From NCBI GenBank assembly GCA_937915485.1, contig CALGII010000032.1, forward strand, positions 1 through 38,508: a stretch of 38,508 nucleotides of DNA. Direction: 5' to 3'. The translations under genes and the position numbers were made by a program. Each line of letters begins with the position of its first letter. Positions within the stretch are counted from its first letter, which is position 1. This stretch comes from an uncultured Ignavibacteriota bacterium (GTDB lineage: Bacteria; Bacteroidota; Ignavibacteria; Tepidaquicellales; Tepidaquicellaceae). The notes under the pieces were generated by a model, which saw nothing but the letters and a program-made list of their open reading frames with translations, had not been told where the DNA came from and made no database searches. Positions 1 through 7,942 of this stretch are shown in pieces.

Positions 1-59
1 CTTTATTGGTTTCTTAATTGTATTGAAATTGAGCGCCGTAAAGGATAATTTTAAGAAAC

Positions 60-133
60 GGCGAGTATAGCTCAGTTGGCAGAGCGTCAGATTGTGGCTC
101 TGAATGTCACGGGTTCGAGCCCCGTTACTCGCC
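60..133 (+). tRNA. tRNA-His (anticodon GTG)
   Basis: A full cloverleaf can be folded. The acceptor arms GCGAGTA (61-67) and TACTCGC (126-132) pair perfectly, the anticodon loop TTGTGGC carries GTG, and the T arm contains GGTTCGAGCC. The base just before the acceptor (G60) can pair with the discriminator C133. This is the extra G-1:C73 pair that marks histidine tRNAs and is read by histidyl-tRNA synthetase, and it independently confirms the identity. CCA is not encoded (C133 is followed by CTC), so it must be added by nucleotidyltransferase. No clear terminator follows. Confidence 0.97.
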
Positions 134-223
134 CTCTTTTTCCGGGAACTTAATCAATTCTTTAAAACTAAAATCTTTCTACCGTCATACTTTTCGGGAA
201 CTTTTTTCAAACTTTATTTTAAC

Positions 224-253
224 TTGACTATAATTGTATAAATAATTAGTTTG
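224..253 (+). promoter_or_regulatory. Candidate Bacteroidota-type promoter for the ECF sigma gene
   Basis: TTG at 224-226 is followed after 19 bases by TTAGTTTG at 246-253. This differs at one position from the TAnnTTTG -7 element of Bacteroidota primary sigma factors. Transcription would begin only about 5-10 bases before the ATG at 267, giving a very short leader. The assignment rests on motif match alone. Confidence 0.35.
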
Positions 254-266
254 AATTGTTAAGTTT

Positions 267-986
267 ATGGCGAAAAAGAAGACAATACAGGATGCCAAAG
301 TTAAGGATAAAATTTCGCGAAAAGATGAGGAACTGAAGAACGATTACGACAGCGACTATGTAGAGGAAAAAGACGAGGAAGAAGAGCAATCGCTGGAAGG
401 TTACCTTAGCGAGGATGAAATAGAAAAGCTTAAAGAGGAATTTAAAAAGGAAGCGCTTCCCCACATCGGCTTATTGTATAACTATGCGTATAAAATGACA
501 GGAAACTCCGATGATGCAGACGACCTTCTTCAGGAAACTTATCTCCGCGCGTACAGATTCTTCCATAAATTCGAAAAAGGCACGAACTGCAAGGCCTGGC
601 TCTTCAGAATAATGAAGAATCTCTTCATAAACAATTACAGAAAAAACCAGAAAACACCGGGACAGGTCGATTATGATGAAATCGAGAACTTCTTCGAGAC
701 AATTAAATCCGAACGCCTCGACACTGGCGACCTTCAGGAAAAAGTTTTCAACAACCTGCTCGACGACGAAGTTACAAGGGCGCTAAATTCCCTTCAGGAC
801 GATTTCAAAACCGTCATAATTCTCTGCGATCTCGAAGGTCTTAGTTACGAAGAAATTGCCGATTTCGTGCAATGCCCTATCGGTACCGTTAGAAGCCGGC
901 TCCACAGAGCGCGCAAACTTCTCGCTCAGAAATTGTACCGTTACGCTAAAGAAAAAGGCTACGACGTTGAAAACGTTGTCGCCTGA
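267..986 (+). CDS. ECF-type RNA polymerase sigma factor (RpoE-like) with charged N-terminal extension
   Basis: This is a sigma-70 family factor of the extracytoplasmic-function type, which directs RNA polymerase to alternative promoters. Region 2 covers about residues 66-135, with the DDADDLLQETYLRAYR helix and the KAWLFRIMKNLFINNYRK segment. Region 4 covers about residues 172-228, with LSYEEIADFVQCPIGTVRSR as the helix-turn-helix. Usual family members are about 170-200 residues. This one has roughly 60 extra residues at the front that are rich in Lys, Asp and Glu (a run of DEEEE) and probably disordered. No anti-sigma factor gene is adjacent, so its control is unclear. The following gene lies 101 bases away, so co-transcription is uncertain. 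The family is certain; the regulon is unknown. Confidence 0.93.
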   Translation: MAKKKTIQDAKVKDKISRKDEELKNDYDSDYVEEKDEEEEQSLEGYLSEDEIEKLKEEFKKEALPHIGLLYNYAYKMTGNSDDADDLLQETYLRAYRFFHKFEKGTNCKAWLFRIMKNLFINNYRKNQKTPGQVDYDEIENFFETIKSERLDTGDLQEKVFNNLLDDEVTRALNSLQDDFKTVIILCDLEGLSYEEIADFVQCPIGTVRSRLHRARKLLAQKLYRYAKEKGYDVENVVA

Positions 987-1087
987 CCTCGTACCCGTTC
1001 ATCATATTTGCTATTCTGCGATTTTACTGTTTTTTCTTTTGCAAAAACCATATTTTATCACAAAATTCATAAATTAATTTTTTCATA

Positions 1088-1702
1088 ATGAAAATACTGA
1101 ATATCATAATCGTAATGTCTGTCTTCCTGTTCTTATCCGGTTGCGGAAAAGATGATAAGAAACCCGTCACCGAACAAAAGAAACAGGACGCGACACAGCA
1201 AACAAACACGCAGCAGACTAATACGCAAACTTCAGGAATGAAGATTTATAAAATCTCTGCCGTTGAAGAATCAAAAAGCGAGAAGAATGTTCCCGAACTT
1301 ACCTGGGACGAAAACGGAAACAAGGTCTCCCTATCCGGTAGCAAGGGTAAAGTTATGTTCCTGAATTTCTGGGCGACCTGGTGCGCGCCCTGCAAGAAGG
1401 AAATGCCCGAACTCTCAGAAATAAATACCGAACTTAAAGATAAGAATTTCGTGATGTACGGTATCAACGTTTTTCAAAGAGGCAATACGACTATCGAAGA
1501 CGTGCTGAAAACTATCCCCGTCTCTTATCCGATTCTCGACGGAAATGAGAATGTCGTTAAGGCATTCGAAAAAGCCTCAGGCGCTCCGATGGACGGCGTT
1601 CCTACAACATTCATCGTCGATAAAAACGGGAAAATTGTCGAAACACTCGTTGGTTCCAGAGATAAAGCCGCTTTCATGACGATTATAAAGAAGTATCTGT
1701 AA
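1088..1702 (+). CDS. TlpA/ResA-like thioredoxin-fold lipoprotein
   Basis: The protein starts with a lipoprotein signal peptide ending in LSGC (lipidated Cys near residue 19). A Lys/Gln/Thr-rich linker (about 20-50) follows, and then an AhpC/TSA-Redoxin type thioredoxin domain. The active site WCAPC has its redox cysteines at 99 and 102, and a cis-Pro context is visible in GVPTTFIVDKNG. Such proteins reduce disulfides in periplasmic or membrane-anchored partners, often during cytochrome c maturation or oxidative-stress repair. No cytochrome maturation genes are nearby, so the partner is unknown. The gene is closed by a strong terminator at 1721-1747. Confidence 0.92.
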   Translation: MKILNIIIVMSVFLFLSGCGKDDKKPVTEQKKQDATQQTNTQQTNTQTSGMKIYKISAVEESKSEKNVPELTWDENGNKVSLSGSKGKVMFLNFWATWCAPCKKEMPELSEINTELKDKNFVMYGINVFQRGNTTIEDVLKTIPVSYPILDGNENVVKAFEKASGAPMDGVPTTFIVDKNGKIVETLVGSRDKAAFMTIIKKYL

Positions 1703-1720
1703 ATATTTCGTTTTTAATTG

Positions 1721-1747
1721 AAACCCTCCTTCGGGAGGGTTTTTTGT
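1721..1747 (+). terminator. Rho-independent terminator after the TlpA-like gene
   Basis: A perfect 9-bp stem, AAACCCTCC (1721-1729) with GGAGGGTTT (1734-1742), closes a stable TTCG tetraloop and runs into a T tract. It separates the thioredoxin gene from dxr. Confidence 0.92.
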
Positions 1748-1795
1748 TTATATTAGGTTTTTTGATTTTATATAAGTATTTTTAATGCACATATA

Positions 1796-2956
1796 ATGAA
1801 AAAAAGGATTGGAATACTCGGTTCGACCGGCTCTATAGGGACAAGCGCTCTCGAAGTCGTTCGGAACCTTCAAAAGAACGGATGTGATTGCGAAATTGTA
1901 TTTTTATCGTGCAATAACAATATTGAAAAATTCAAAGAACAGATAGACGAGTTTAATCCGACAACCGTTATTTTGCATAATGAATCAAGACTTCAGGATC
2001 TGAAAGATGCCGGAATATCTCCCGCAACAGAAATTCTGACCGGTTTTGACACTTTAAACGAACTCGTCAGCCGTGATAATTACGATATTTTGATAAATTC
2101 ACTCGTTGGTTTCGTCGGACTTATTCCTACTCTCGAAGCAATAAAACACGATAAACGTATCGCTCTCGCTAATAAAGAGACGCTCGTCGTGGCAGGAAAA
2201 TTAATCAATGAGACTCTTCAGAAAACAAATTCTGAACTGATTCCAATCGACAGCGAACATTCCGCTATTTTTCAGTGCCTCACGGGTGAAAACCACGATA
2301 ATATATCGAAAATTATTCTAACCGCATCCGGAGGACCCTTCAGAGGTTATAATGAACAGGAACTTTCAAAAGTTACTGTCAAACAAGCGCTTCAACATCC
2401 TAACTGGGTTATGGGAAATAAAATCACGATTGATTCGGCAACCCTTATGAATAAAGGACTCGAAGTTATTGAGGCTAAGTGGCTTTTTAATATAGATATT
2501 AAAGATATTCAGGTGATAATTCACCCTCAATCTGTTATTCACTCTATGGTTGAGTTCAAGGACGGCTCCGTTAAGGCGCAACTTGGCGTTCCGGATATGA
2601 AAGTTCCTATACAATATGCTTTGACGTATCCTGAAAGATACGGAAACGATTTCAAGAAACTTGATTTTTTACAGACCGGAAATCTCGAATTCGGCAAGCC
2701 CGATTTCGAAACATTCAGATGCCTTAAACTTGCTTTCGACAGCATTGAAAACGGAGGAACTTACCCGACGGTGCTTAATGCTGCGAACGAAGTAGCCGTG
2801 GATTTGTTTCTAAACGGACACATCGGATTCACTGATATCCCTGATTTAATTGAAAAGGAATTGGATAATCACAAGAGTGTAATAAATTATGAACTTCAAG
2901 ATTTGGTTAAAATTGATAAATTAACCAGAATTAATGTTTTAAATAGGAATTCATAA
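1796..2956 (+). CDS. dxr: 1-deoxy-D-xylulose 5-phosphate reductoisomerase
   Basis: Dxr (IspC) makes 2-C-methyl-D-erythritol 4-phosphate from DXP using NADPH, the first committed step of the MEP isoprenoid pathway. The N-terminal Rossmann motif GILGSTGSIGTSALEV is present, as are ALANKETLVVAG, the metal/substrate motif IDSEHSAIFQC, the flexible-loop LTASGGPFR, and HPNWVMGNKITIDSATLMNK with the catalytic His and Asn/Lys. At 386 residues the length is normal. The next gene is an RseP-type protease 53 bases downstream; dxr-rseP adjacency is common across bacteria. The terminator upstream at 1721 implies its own promoter within 1748-1795, where I see no clear consensus. Confidence 0.97.
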   Translation: MKKRIGILGSTGSIGTSALEVVRNLQKNGCDCEIVFLSCNNNIEKFKEQIDEFNPTTVILHNESRLQDLKDAGISPATEILTGFDTLNELVSRDNYDILINSLVGFVGLIPTLEAIKHDKRIALANKETLVVAGKLINETLQKTNSELIPIDSEHSAIFQCLTGENHDNISKIILTASGGPFRGYNEQELSKVTVKQALQHPNWVMGNKITIDSATLMNKGLEVIEAKWLFNIDIKDIQVIIHPQSVIHSMVEFKDGSVKAQLGVPDMKVPIQYALTYPERYGNDFKKLDFLQTGNLEFGKPDFETFRCLKLAFDSIENGGTYPTVLNAANEVAVDLFLNGHIGFTDIPDLIEKELDNHKSVINYELQDLVKIDKLTRINVLNRNS

Positions 2957-3009
2957 ATTTTAAAGAACTTTTTATTGTTTTAACCGTATAGAATCGATAA
3001 TAACTGATT

Positions 3010-4380
3010 ATGGAAATTATAAGCACAATATTTTATTTTTTAATCGTCATCGGTGTTCTGGTGTTCGTTCATGAATTCGGCCACTTCTTCGCCGCCCGCA
3101 TGACAGGTATGCGCGCTGAAGTGTTTGCTTTTGGAATGGGTTACAGATTATTCGGATATAATAAAATCACAGGTTTTACTTTCGGAAAACTCCCTGAAAG
3201 CGCGGAACTTGGAAATCATACCGACTACAGAATATGCGCCTTCCCTATCGGCGGATACGTGAAGATACCGGGTATGATTGACGAAAGCATGGACAAGAAT
3301 TTTATTAAGACCGAACCGCAGCCCTGGGAATACAGGGCGAAACCCGTTTGGAAAAGAATGATTGTTATTACCGCGGGTGTTATTATGAACGTTTTCCTCG
3401 CTTTCCTCGTATTCTATTTTCTCTCAATCGCCAGAGGCAAGAATCTTATTGATACTACCGAAATCGGTTTTGTATCGAAAGGCTCGACTGCTTATGAATA
3501 CGGATTGAAGGAAGGCGATAAAATTCTCAGAATAAACGGAAGTGACATACAGTTCTGGGACGACGTTCAGACTTCGCTTTATATCGATAACCTTGGTGAA
3601 TCTATTAAACTGGATGTTTCAAGAGACGGCGCTCCCGTCACCATCTCAATCCCAAAAGATAAAGTCGGTATACTCGGCGATAAACCTTTCGGGATTTATT
3701 CCGCCAAAGTTTTAACGAACATAAACGGCGTAATCTCAGGTAAACCCGCTGAACAGATCGGACTGCAGAGAGGCGATGAAATAACTTACTTTGCAGGCGA
3801 AAAAATTACAAATCCGCTGAAGTTCGTTGAACTTATTAAGACGAACGCGAATAAAGAAACGGAGATTAAATTCATTCGCGCCGGCGCCGAACATACTTCA
3901 AAAATTACTCCGGCTTCCGATTCTACTATCGGCGCTGACATTGCCTCGAAGTATGTCGGTCCCGTAAAGGAGAAAAAGTATAACGTTCTTTCCGCCGTAC
4001 CTCACGCTTTCGGTGAAATGTACTATTACGGAATTGAAGTGTTCTTTAAGTCAATCGCTAAAATTATTAAAGGCGATATCCCGTTCAAGAAAGCAATCGG
4101 CGGTCCGATTAAAATAGCCCAGGCATCGGCGCAGTCCGCTGAAAGCGGATTCTTTTCTTTCATAGGATTCGTTGCGCTGCTTTCAATGTCGCTCGCCGTG
4201 ATAAACATACTTCCATTCCCGGCTCTCGACGGCGGACATTTCATGATTTTGTTATGGGAAGCGATATTCAGAAAACCTGTTTCATATAGAATTCAAATCG
4301 TACTGCAAAACGTAGGATTCATTCTGCTTATAGCATTGATGCTATTTGTTATCTATAATGACATCATCTCGATAAAGTAA
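3010..4380 (+). CDS. rseP: RseP-type site-2 intramembrane zinc protease (M50)
   Basis: This is an intramembrane metalloprotease that cleaves single-span substrates such as anti-sigma factors or leftover signal peptides. The zinc motif HEFGH (residues 21-25) lies in the first transmembrane helix, and the third ligand is in LDGG (Asp407) near the C-terminus. The conserved FPIGGYVKIPG loop follows TM1. Two PDZ domains are visible, at about 155-225 (GLKEGDKILRINGS) and 240-300 (GLQRGDEITYFAGE). The C-terminal helices and the length of 456 residues match E. coli RseP (450). An ECF sigma gene lies 2 kb upstream, but I see no anti-sigma factor to connect them. It probably forms an operon with dxr and is closed by the terminator at 4395-4423. 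Confidence 0.95.
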   Translation: MEIISTIFYFLIVIGVLVFVHEFGHFFAARMTGMRAEVFAFGMGYRLFGYNKITGFTFGKLPESAELGNHTDYRICAFPIGGYVKIPGMIDESMDKNFIKTEPQPWEYRAKPVWKRMIVITAGVIMNVFLAFLVFYFLSIARGKNLIDTTEIGFVSKGSTAYEYGLKEGDKILRINGSDIQFWDDVQTSLYIDNLGESIKLDVSRDGAPVTISIPKDKVGILGDKPFGIYSAKVLTNINGVISGKPAEQIGLQRGDEITYFAGEKITNPLKFVELIKTNANKETEIKFIRAGAEHTSKITPASDSTIGADIASKYVGPVKEKKYNVLSAVPHAFGEMYYYGIEVFFKSIAKIIKGDIPFKKAIGGPIKIAQASAQSAESGFFSFIGFVALLSMSLAVINILPFPALDGGHFMILLWEAIFRKPVSYRIQIVLQNVGFILLIALMLFVIYNDIISIK

Positions 4381-4394
4381 AACTTTTCATCTAT

Positions 4395-4423
4395 AAAAAA
4401 GGCGGTCAATGACCGCCTTTTTT
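4395..4423. terminator. Bidirectional terminator between convergent genes
   Basis: GGCGGTC (4401-4407) and GACCGCC (4411-4417) form a 7-bp GC-rich stem with loop AAT. An A run (4395-4400) lies on the left and a T run (4418-4423) on the right, so it works on both strands. It sits between rseP (plus) and the SDR gene (minus). Confidence 0.92.
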
Positions 4424-4440
4424 ATTTAATCAAATCAATT

Positions 4441-5211
4441 TTACTTTCTATGCGTTACCATTGCCGAAGCCTGCGCCTTCGGAAATATTATCATCTCCGC
4501 GATTACCGTATTCTCATCCCGCGTAGCGATGAATGAAACGGCGTCCGCTATGTCTTCCCCTTTAAGCGGCTGCATTCCGTTATATGTCGCATCCGCTCTT
4601 TGTTTATCTCCTCTGTATCTCACGAGACTGAATTCGGTGTTCACCATACCGGGGTCAACTGTCGAAACCCGGACTGAAGTACCGGCAAGGTCGAGCCTCA
4701 TTCCCTTTGTAATCGCGTCAACCGCGTGCTTGCTTCCGCAGTAAACATTTCCCGCGGGATAGACTTCGTGTCCTGCGATCGAGCCGATATTAATAATATG
4801 AGCCGATTTTCTTTTCAGCATATAAGGAAGCACTGATTTAGTGACGTAGAGAAGACCCTTTACGTTAGTATCAATCATCTCTTCCCAGTCGAGAAGCACG
4901 CCGTCCTGAATCTTGTTCAGGCCGCGTGAAAGCCCCGCGTTGTTAAGAAGCACTTCTATGTTTTTCCATTTCGCGGGCAGCGAATCGATTGTTTCCTTAA
5001 CGACATCTAAATTCCTTACATCCATCTCGAATGAGAATACTTCCGTCTTGTATTTCTTTACAAGCGACGCCGCGAGTTTCTCGATTCTCTCTTTCCTTCT
5101 CGCGCACATCAACACTTTGGCGCCCTTTGAGGCGAACTTTTCGGCGCACGCTTTTCCTATGCCGCTCGATGCGCCTGTTACAAACACAACCTTGTTTTTT
5201 AGATTTTTCAT
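4441..5211 (-). CDS. Short-chain dehydrogenase/reductase (classical SDR, YdfG-like)
   Basis: This is a cytoplasmic NAD(P)-dependent oxidoreductase. The nucleotide-binding motif TGASSGIG is at residues 12-19, NNAG at 90-93, and the catalytic Ser144, Tyr157 and Lys161 (YCGSK) are intact. The PG motif in STVDPGMVNTEF is in place. At 256 residues the length is typical. Overall similarity in pattern is to YdfG-type 3-hydroxy acid/serine dehydrogenases, and basic residues after strand 2 (CARRKER) favour NADPH. The substrate cannot be settled from sequence. It is the last gene of a minus-strand set (amidase, membrane protein, SDR), with a 16-base gap to the gene before it. Confidence 0.93.
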   Translation of the reverse strand: MKNLKNKVVFVTGASSGIGKACAEKFASKGAKVLMCARRKERIEKLAASLVKKYKTEVFSFEMDVRNLDVVKETIDSLPAKWKNIEVLLNNAGLSRGLNKIQDGVLLDWEEMIDTNVKGLLYVTKSVLPYMLKRKSAHIINIGSIAGHEVYPAGNVYCGSKHAVDAITKGMRLDLAGTSVRVSTVDPGMVNTEFSLVRYRGDKQRADATYNGMQPLKGEDIADAVSFIATRDENTVIAEMIIFPKAQASAMVTHRK

Positions 5212-5227
5212 TCCTGTTTATGATATT

Positions 5228-5824
5228 TTATTTTCTGCTGTTTCTTGCCGGCTTATCCTGCTCAATAGAATTTTCAATTCTCAACTTTCTGATTTCGGAA
5301 AGTTTTTTCCTCGCATCTGGAAAACCCGGGTCATCTCGTTTAACCTGTGAAAAATACACCTCCGCCTTGTCGAATTCTCCGATTTTGAAATACATGACTC
5401 CCTTCTGATAATCGTTCATGCTCCGCACCGATGTTAATGTGTCGAGTATATCCGATGGCTTCAGACTTTCCTTCAGATTCTCGGATTTCACTTCGTCGCT
5501 CTGTATCTGCTCAACGCTCTTTTGAATCTCTTTATCTATTGCTTTATCCAGTTCTTTCTCCGCTTTTTCCTTCGACAGGAATAAACTCACCGCCGCCACG
5601 CCCGCTATGAGAATGAGCATGGATACCATAAATAGCGATCTGACGGCGCAGCCGCCTTTCTTCGATGATGTTGACGCGTAAAAAGGATTATTGTAAAAAG
5701 GCGCTATGTGTGTATTGTAATACTCGGGGTCCGTTTCCTTATATTGACTTGCTATCGAGTCGAAATATTGTCTGTTGTTCTTGAAGTATTCCGCGAGAAT
5801 CTTTTTTGAAGGACCTGTTTGCAT
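5228..5824 (-). CDS. Single-span membrane protein with TPR-like C-terminal segment, function unknown
   Basis: I do not recognise a named family. A hydrophilic, Tyr/Asn-rich N-terminal part (1-60) precedes one transmembrane helix at about 63-83. A charged, probably coiled-coil stretch follows (84-120). A helix pair at about 137-180 (YQKGVMYFKIGEFDKAEVYF) matches the spacing of a single TPR repeat. The C-terminus is basic. The gene sits 4 bases after the amidase stop and 16 before the SDR start, so the three are likely co-transcribed. The TPR may mediate protein contacts at the membrane, perhaps linked to cell-wall work by the amidase, but that is inference from context. Confidence 0.75.
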   Translation of the reverse strand: MQTGPSKKILAEYFKNNRQYFDSIASQYKETDPEYYNTHIAPFYNNPFYASTSSKKGGCAVRSLFMVSMLILIAGVAAVSLFLSKEKAEKELDKAIDKEIQKSVEQIQSDEVKSENLKESLKPSDILDTLTSVRSMNDYQKGVMYFKIGEFDKAEVYFSQVKRDDPGFPDARKKLSEIRKLRIENSIEQDKPARNSRK

Positions 5825-5828
5825 GGCG

Positions 5829-6659
5829 TTAATCCATTAAACTGTTTTCAAAATCGTAGTCCATCTTGAAATATCTGACGGCCTTAAAAATTGACTTCGC
5901 TATTTCGTCCTGACCTTTTTCCGATTTCAGATATTCCTCGTCCGTTTTGTTTGATAAATATCCGCATTCAACGAGAATGCTCGGCATTGACGGCGCGAGC
6001 AGAACCCAGAATCCCGCCTGAAACAATCCGCGGGAAGGTATTCGTGTGCCCTTTATCAGTTCGGTCTCGATAATTGATGAAAACCGTTCGCTGTAGCCCA
6101 AGTAAGCCTGCTGGTAAAGAGAAGCGAGTATCTTATTCTTCGATATGAAACTTGAATCTATCTTTTCATTAAATGCGATGAACTTGTTTTCTTCCAGTGT
6201 TATGTCCCTCGCCTCATCAATCCTTGCGAGGTCAAGAAGATAAATCTCAAAACCGCTCTTGTCATTTTCTTCGCTCTTTCTCGCGTTGCAGTGTATGCTT
6301 ACGAACAGATTTCCCTTCTCCTCGTTAGCCGTCTGTCCCCTTTTCTTCAGTTCGATGAATTCATCCTTCTCCCTTGTCATCACGATTTTCATGTCATCGT
6401 ACTCCTTCGAAAGATAATTTTTCAATTTGATTCCTATCGGCAGAACAATATTCTTTTCGTAAACGCCTGACAATCCAGTTGTTCCCGGATCTTTGCCGCC
6501 GTGCCCCGGGTCAATTATTACTGTATAAATACGCTTGTCGCTCGCGCTCTGAGGTTTGGAAGATTGATTCGTAAATATTACTGTCGTGATTGATATTGCG
6601 AGAAATGATAATATTAGTATAATTTTCTTCAAATCATCGGATGATTTAATCTTATACAA
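5829..6659 (-). CDS. N-acetylmuramoyl-L-alanine amidase (Amidase_3)
   Basis: This is a zinc amidase that cuts the bond between N-acetylmuramic acid and L-Ala in peptidoglycan, used in daughter-cell separation and wall turnover. All four zinc/catalytic residues are visible: His53 (DPGHGG), Glu68 (YEKNIVL), His123 (SIHCNA) and Glu231 (LVECGYLSN). A hydrophobic N-terminal segment (about 12-30) is a signal peptide or anchor. No AMIN or SPOR domain is present. The open frame begins at a TTG (6659) that lies inside the T tract of the tRNA-fMet terminator. An in-frame TTG at 6632 gives a more usual signal peptide beginning MKKIILILSF and may be the true start. Neither start has a clear ribosome binding site. 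Confidence 0.94.
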   Translation of the reverse strand: MYKIKSSDDLKKIILILSFLAISITTVIFTNQSSKPQSASDKRIYTVIIDPGHGGKDPGTTGLSGVYEKNIVLPIGIKLKNYLSKEYDDMKIVMTREKDEFIELKKRGQTANEEKGNLFVSIHCNARKSEENDKSGFEIYLLDLARIDEARDITLEENKFIAFNEKIDSSFISKNKILASLYQQAYLGYSERFSSIIETELIKGTRIPSRGLFQAGFWVLLAPSMPSILVECGYLSNKTDEEYLKSEKGQDEIAKSIFKAVRYFKMDYDFENSLMD

Positions 6660-6690
6660 AAATAGCCTTAAATATATTTTAAGGCTATTT
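6658..6690 (-). terminator. Rho-independent terminator of the initiator tRNA gene
   Basis: A perfect 13-bp inverted repeat (arms 6660-6672 and 6678-6690, AAATAGCCTTAAA-type) has a 5-base loop. Read on the minus strand it ends in five T bases. It lies 7 bases after the tRNA 3' end and directly abuts the first possible start codon of the amidase gene. Confidence 0.85.
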
Positions 6691-6696
6691 ATTTTG

Positions 6697-6769
<73 letters not shown>

Positions 6770-7181
6770 ATCATTTAATAATATACTTGATATTTTCTAA
6801 ATTTTCAACATCTTAATTCAACTATAGAAACTCATAAAAATGTATTTCCAGTATCTTATAGTTAAATATTAACCCCACTCTTCAGAGTGGGGTCAAAGTA
6901 TAACCACCGGAACGGGCTTTAGCCCGCGAATTTATATTATTGAGGACTAAAGTCCTTTGTTCTTATTTCTCTTTACCCCACCTTAAAAGGTGGGGTTATT
7001 AAACATGGTCGTTATTGATATTCTTCATATGTGTCAAATTAATAAATTGGTATTGATCCCCGCAATTAAATAAGTGTTTTACAATGTCTCTCGATTTACT
7101 ATCTTTAAAAATGAGCAATAAATTGAATTTTATAAAATAATCGCTTGTTAAGTTAGTAATTTGCAAATTTAATCTCATAGA
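6770..7181. other. Gene-free 412-bp intergenic region containing a hairpin cluster
   Basis: No credible coding sequence is present on either strand. The stretch separates the divergent tRNA-fMet (minus) and etfB (plus) genes. It must contain the tRNA promoter on the right of the tRNA and the etfB promoter near 7130-7175. A sequence ending in GTAATTTGC at about 7155-7165 resembles a -7 element but is not a full match. The centre (6870-6998) is occupied by the four-hairpin element listed separately. The rest is AT-rich and shows nothing I can name. Confidence 0.8.
6870..6998. repeat. REP/MITE-like cluster of four perfect hairpins
   Basis: Four perfect palindromes follow one another: 6872-6893 (ACCCCACTCT/AGAGTGGGGT), 6913-6926 (CGGGCT/AGCCCG), 6943-6956 (AGGACT/AGTCCT) and 6975-6996 (ACCCCACCTT/AAGGTGGGGT). 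The outer edges form a 9-base terminal inverted repeat, TAACCCCAC (6870-6878) against GTGGGGTTA (6990-6998). The two outer hairpins share ACCCCAC...GTGGGGT, and the inner pair share a GGnCT(t/a)(t/a)AGnCC pattern. This layout resembles dispersed REP/BIME elements mobilised by Y1-type REP-associated transposases, or a MITE. No transposase gene is in the window, so the family link is inference. Confidence 0.65.
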
Positions 7182-7928
7182 ATGAAAATTGTAGTTTGTG
7201 TCTCTCTTGTTCCCGACAGTACAACGAAGGTTAAAATCGGGGCTTCGGGAAAATCAATTGATGAAACAGGCGTATCGTTCATCATTAATCCGTATGATGA
7301 GTTCGCTGTTGAGGAAGCGGTGCAGTTAAAGGAGAAAAGCGGAGGAGAAGTCATTGCGGTTTCCGTTGGTACCGACCGCTCAAAAGAAGCGATAAAGAAA
7401 GCGTTTCAGATGGGAGCCGACAAAGGAATTCTCTTAAAGAGCGGCGATGCGGATTTCGATTCATTTTCTGTTGCGAAAAATCTCGCAGAAACAATTAAAG
7501 AATTAAATCCGGACGTGATATTGTTCGGAAAACAGTCGATTGATTTTGACGGCTCCGTAGTTGCGAGTATGACTGCGGAATTGCTCGGACTTCCCTGCGT
7601 TAATGTCGTCACGAAACTGGAACTCAGCGGAAATGAAGCAATAGCCGAACGCGAAATCGAAGGCGGGAAAGAAGTAGTTAAAACTTCCCTGCCCGCTGTA
7701 TTCGGCGCCCAGAAAGGACTTAACAATCCCAGATATCCCAACCTCAAGAGCATAATGGCTTCAAAATCAAAACCAATAGAAGAAAAACCATTCGAAGCAA
7801 AAAGTATGACTGAACTGACAGGTATGTCTCTGCCCGACTCTAAAAGCAGCGGAAAGATATTCACGGACGGCGTGCAAAACGTCCCCGAACTTGTTCGTCT
7901 TTTAAGAGAAGAAGCAAAAGTAATTTAA
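7182..7928 (+). CDS. etfB: Electron transfer flavoprotein beta subunit
   Basis: EtfB pairs with EtfA to form the FAD/AMP-containing electron carrier that accepts electrons from acyl-CoA dehydrogenases. The start KIVVCVSLVPDSTTKVKI, the FIINPYDEFAVEEAVQLKE segment and the signature near LGLPCVNVVTKLE, with GLNNPRYPNLKSIMASK (the ETF-beta recognition region), are all in place. At 248 residues the length is usual. Its stop lies 14 bases before etfA, so the two form one transcript. Promoter and leader lie in the preceding intergenic region. Confidence 0.96.
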   Translation: MKIVVCVSLVPDSTTKVKIGASGKSIDETGVSFIINPYDEFAVEEAVQLKEKSGGEVIAVSVGTDRSKEAIKKAFQMGADKGILLKSGDADFDSFSVAKNLAETIKELNPDVILFGKQSIDFDGSVVASMTAELLGLPCVNVVTKLELSGNEAIAEREIEGGKEVVKTSLPAVFGAQKGLNNPRYPNLKSIMASKSKPIEEKPFEAKSMTELTGMSLPDSKSSGKIFTDGVQNVPELVRLLREEAKVI

Positions 7929-7942
7929 AACGGAGAATCAGA

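Noticed and set aside
137..203. Imperfect direct repeat TTTTTCCGGGAACTT (137-151) and ACTTTTCGGGAACTT (189-203) behind tRNA-His, considered as an integration (attachment) site
   Set aside because: The repeat is not part of the tRNA 3' end, the two copies lie only 52 bases apart, and no integrase or foreign gene is nearby.
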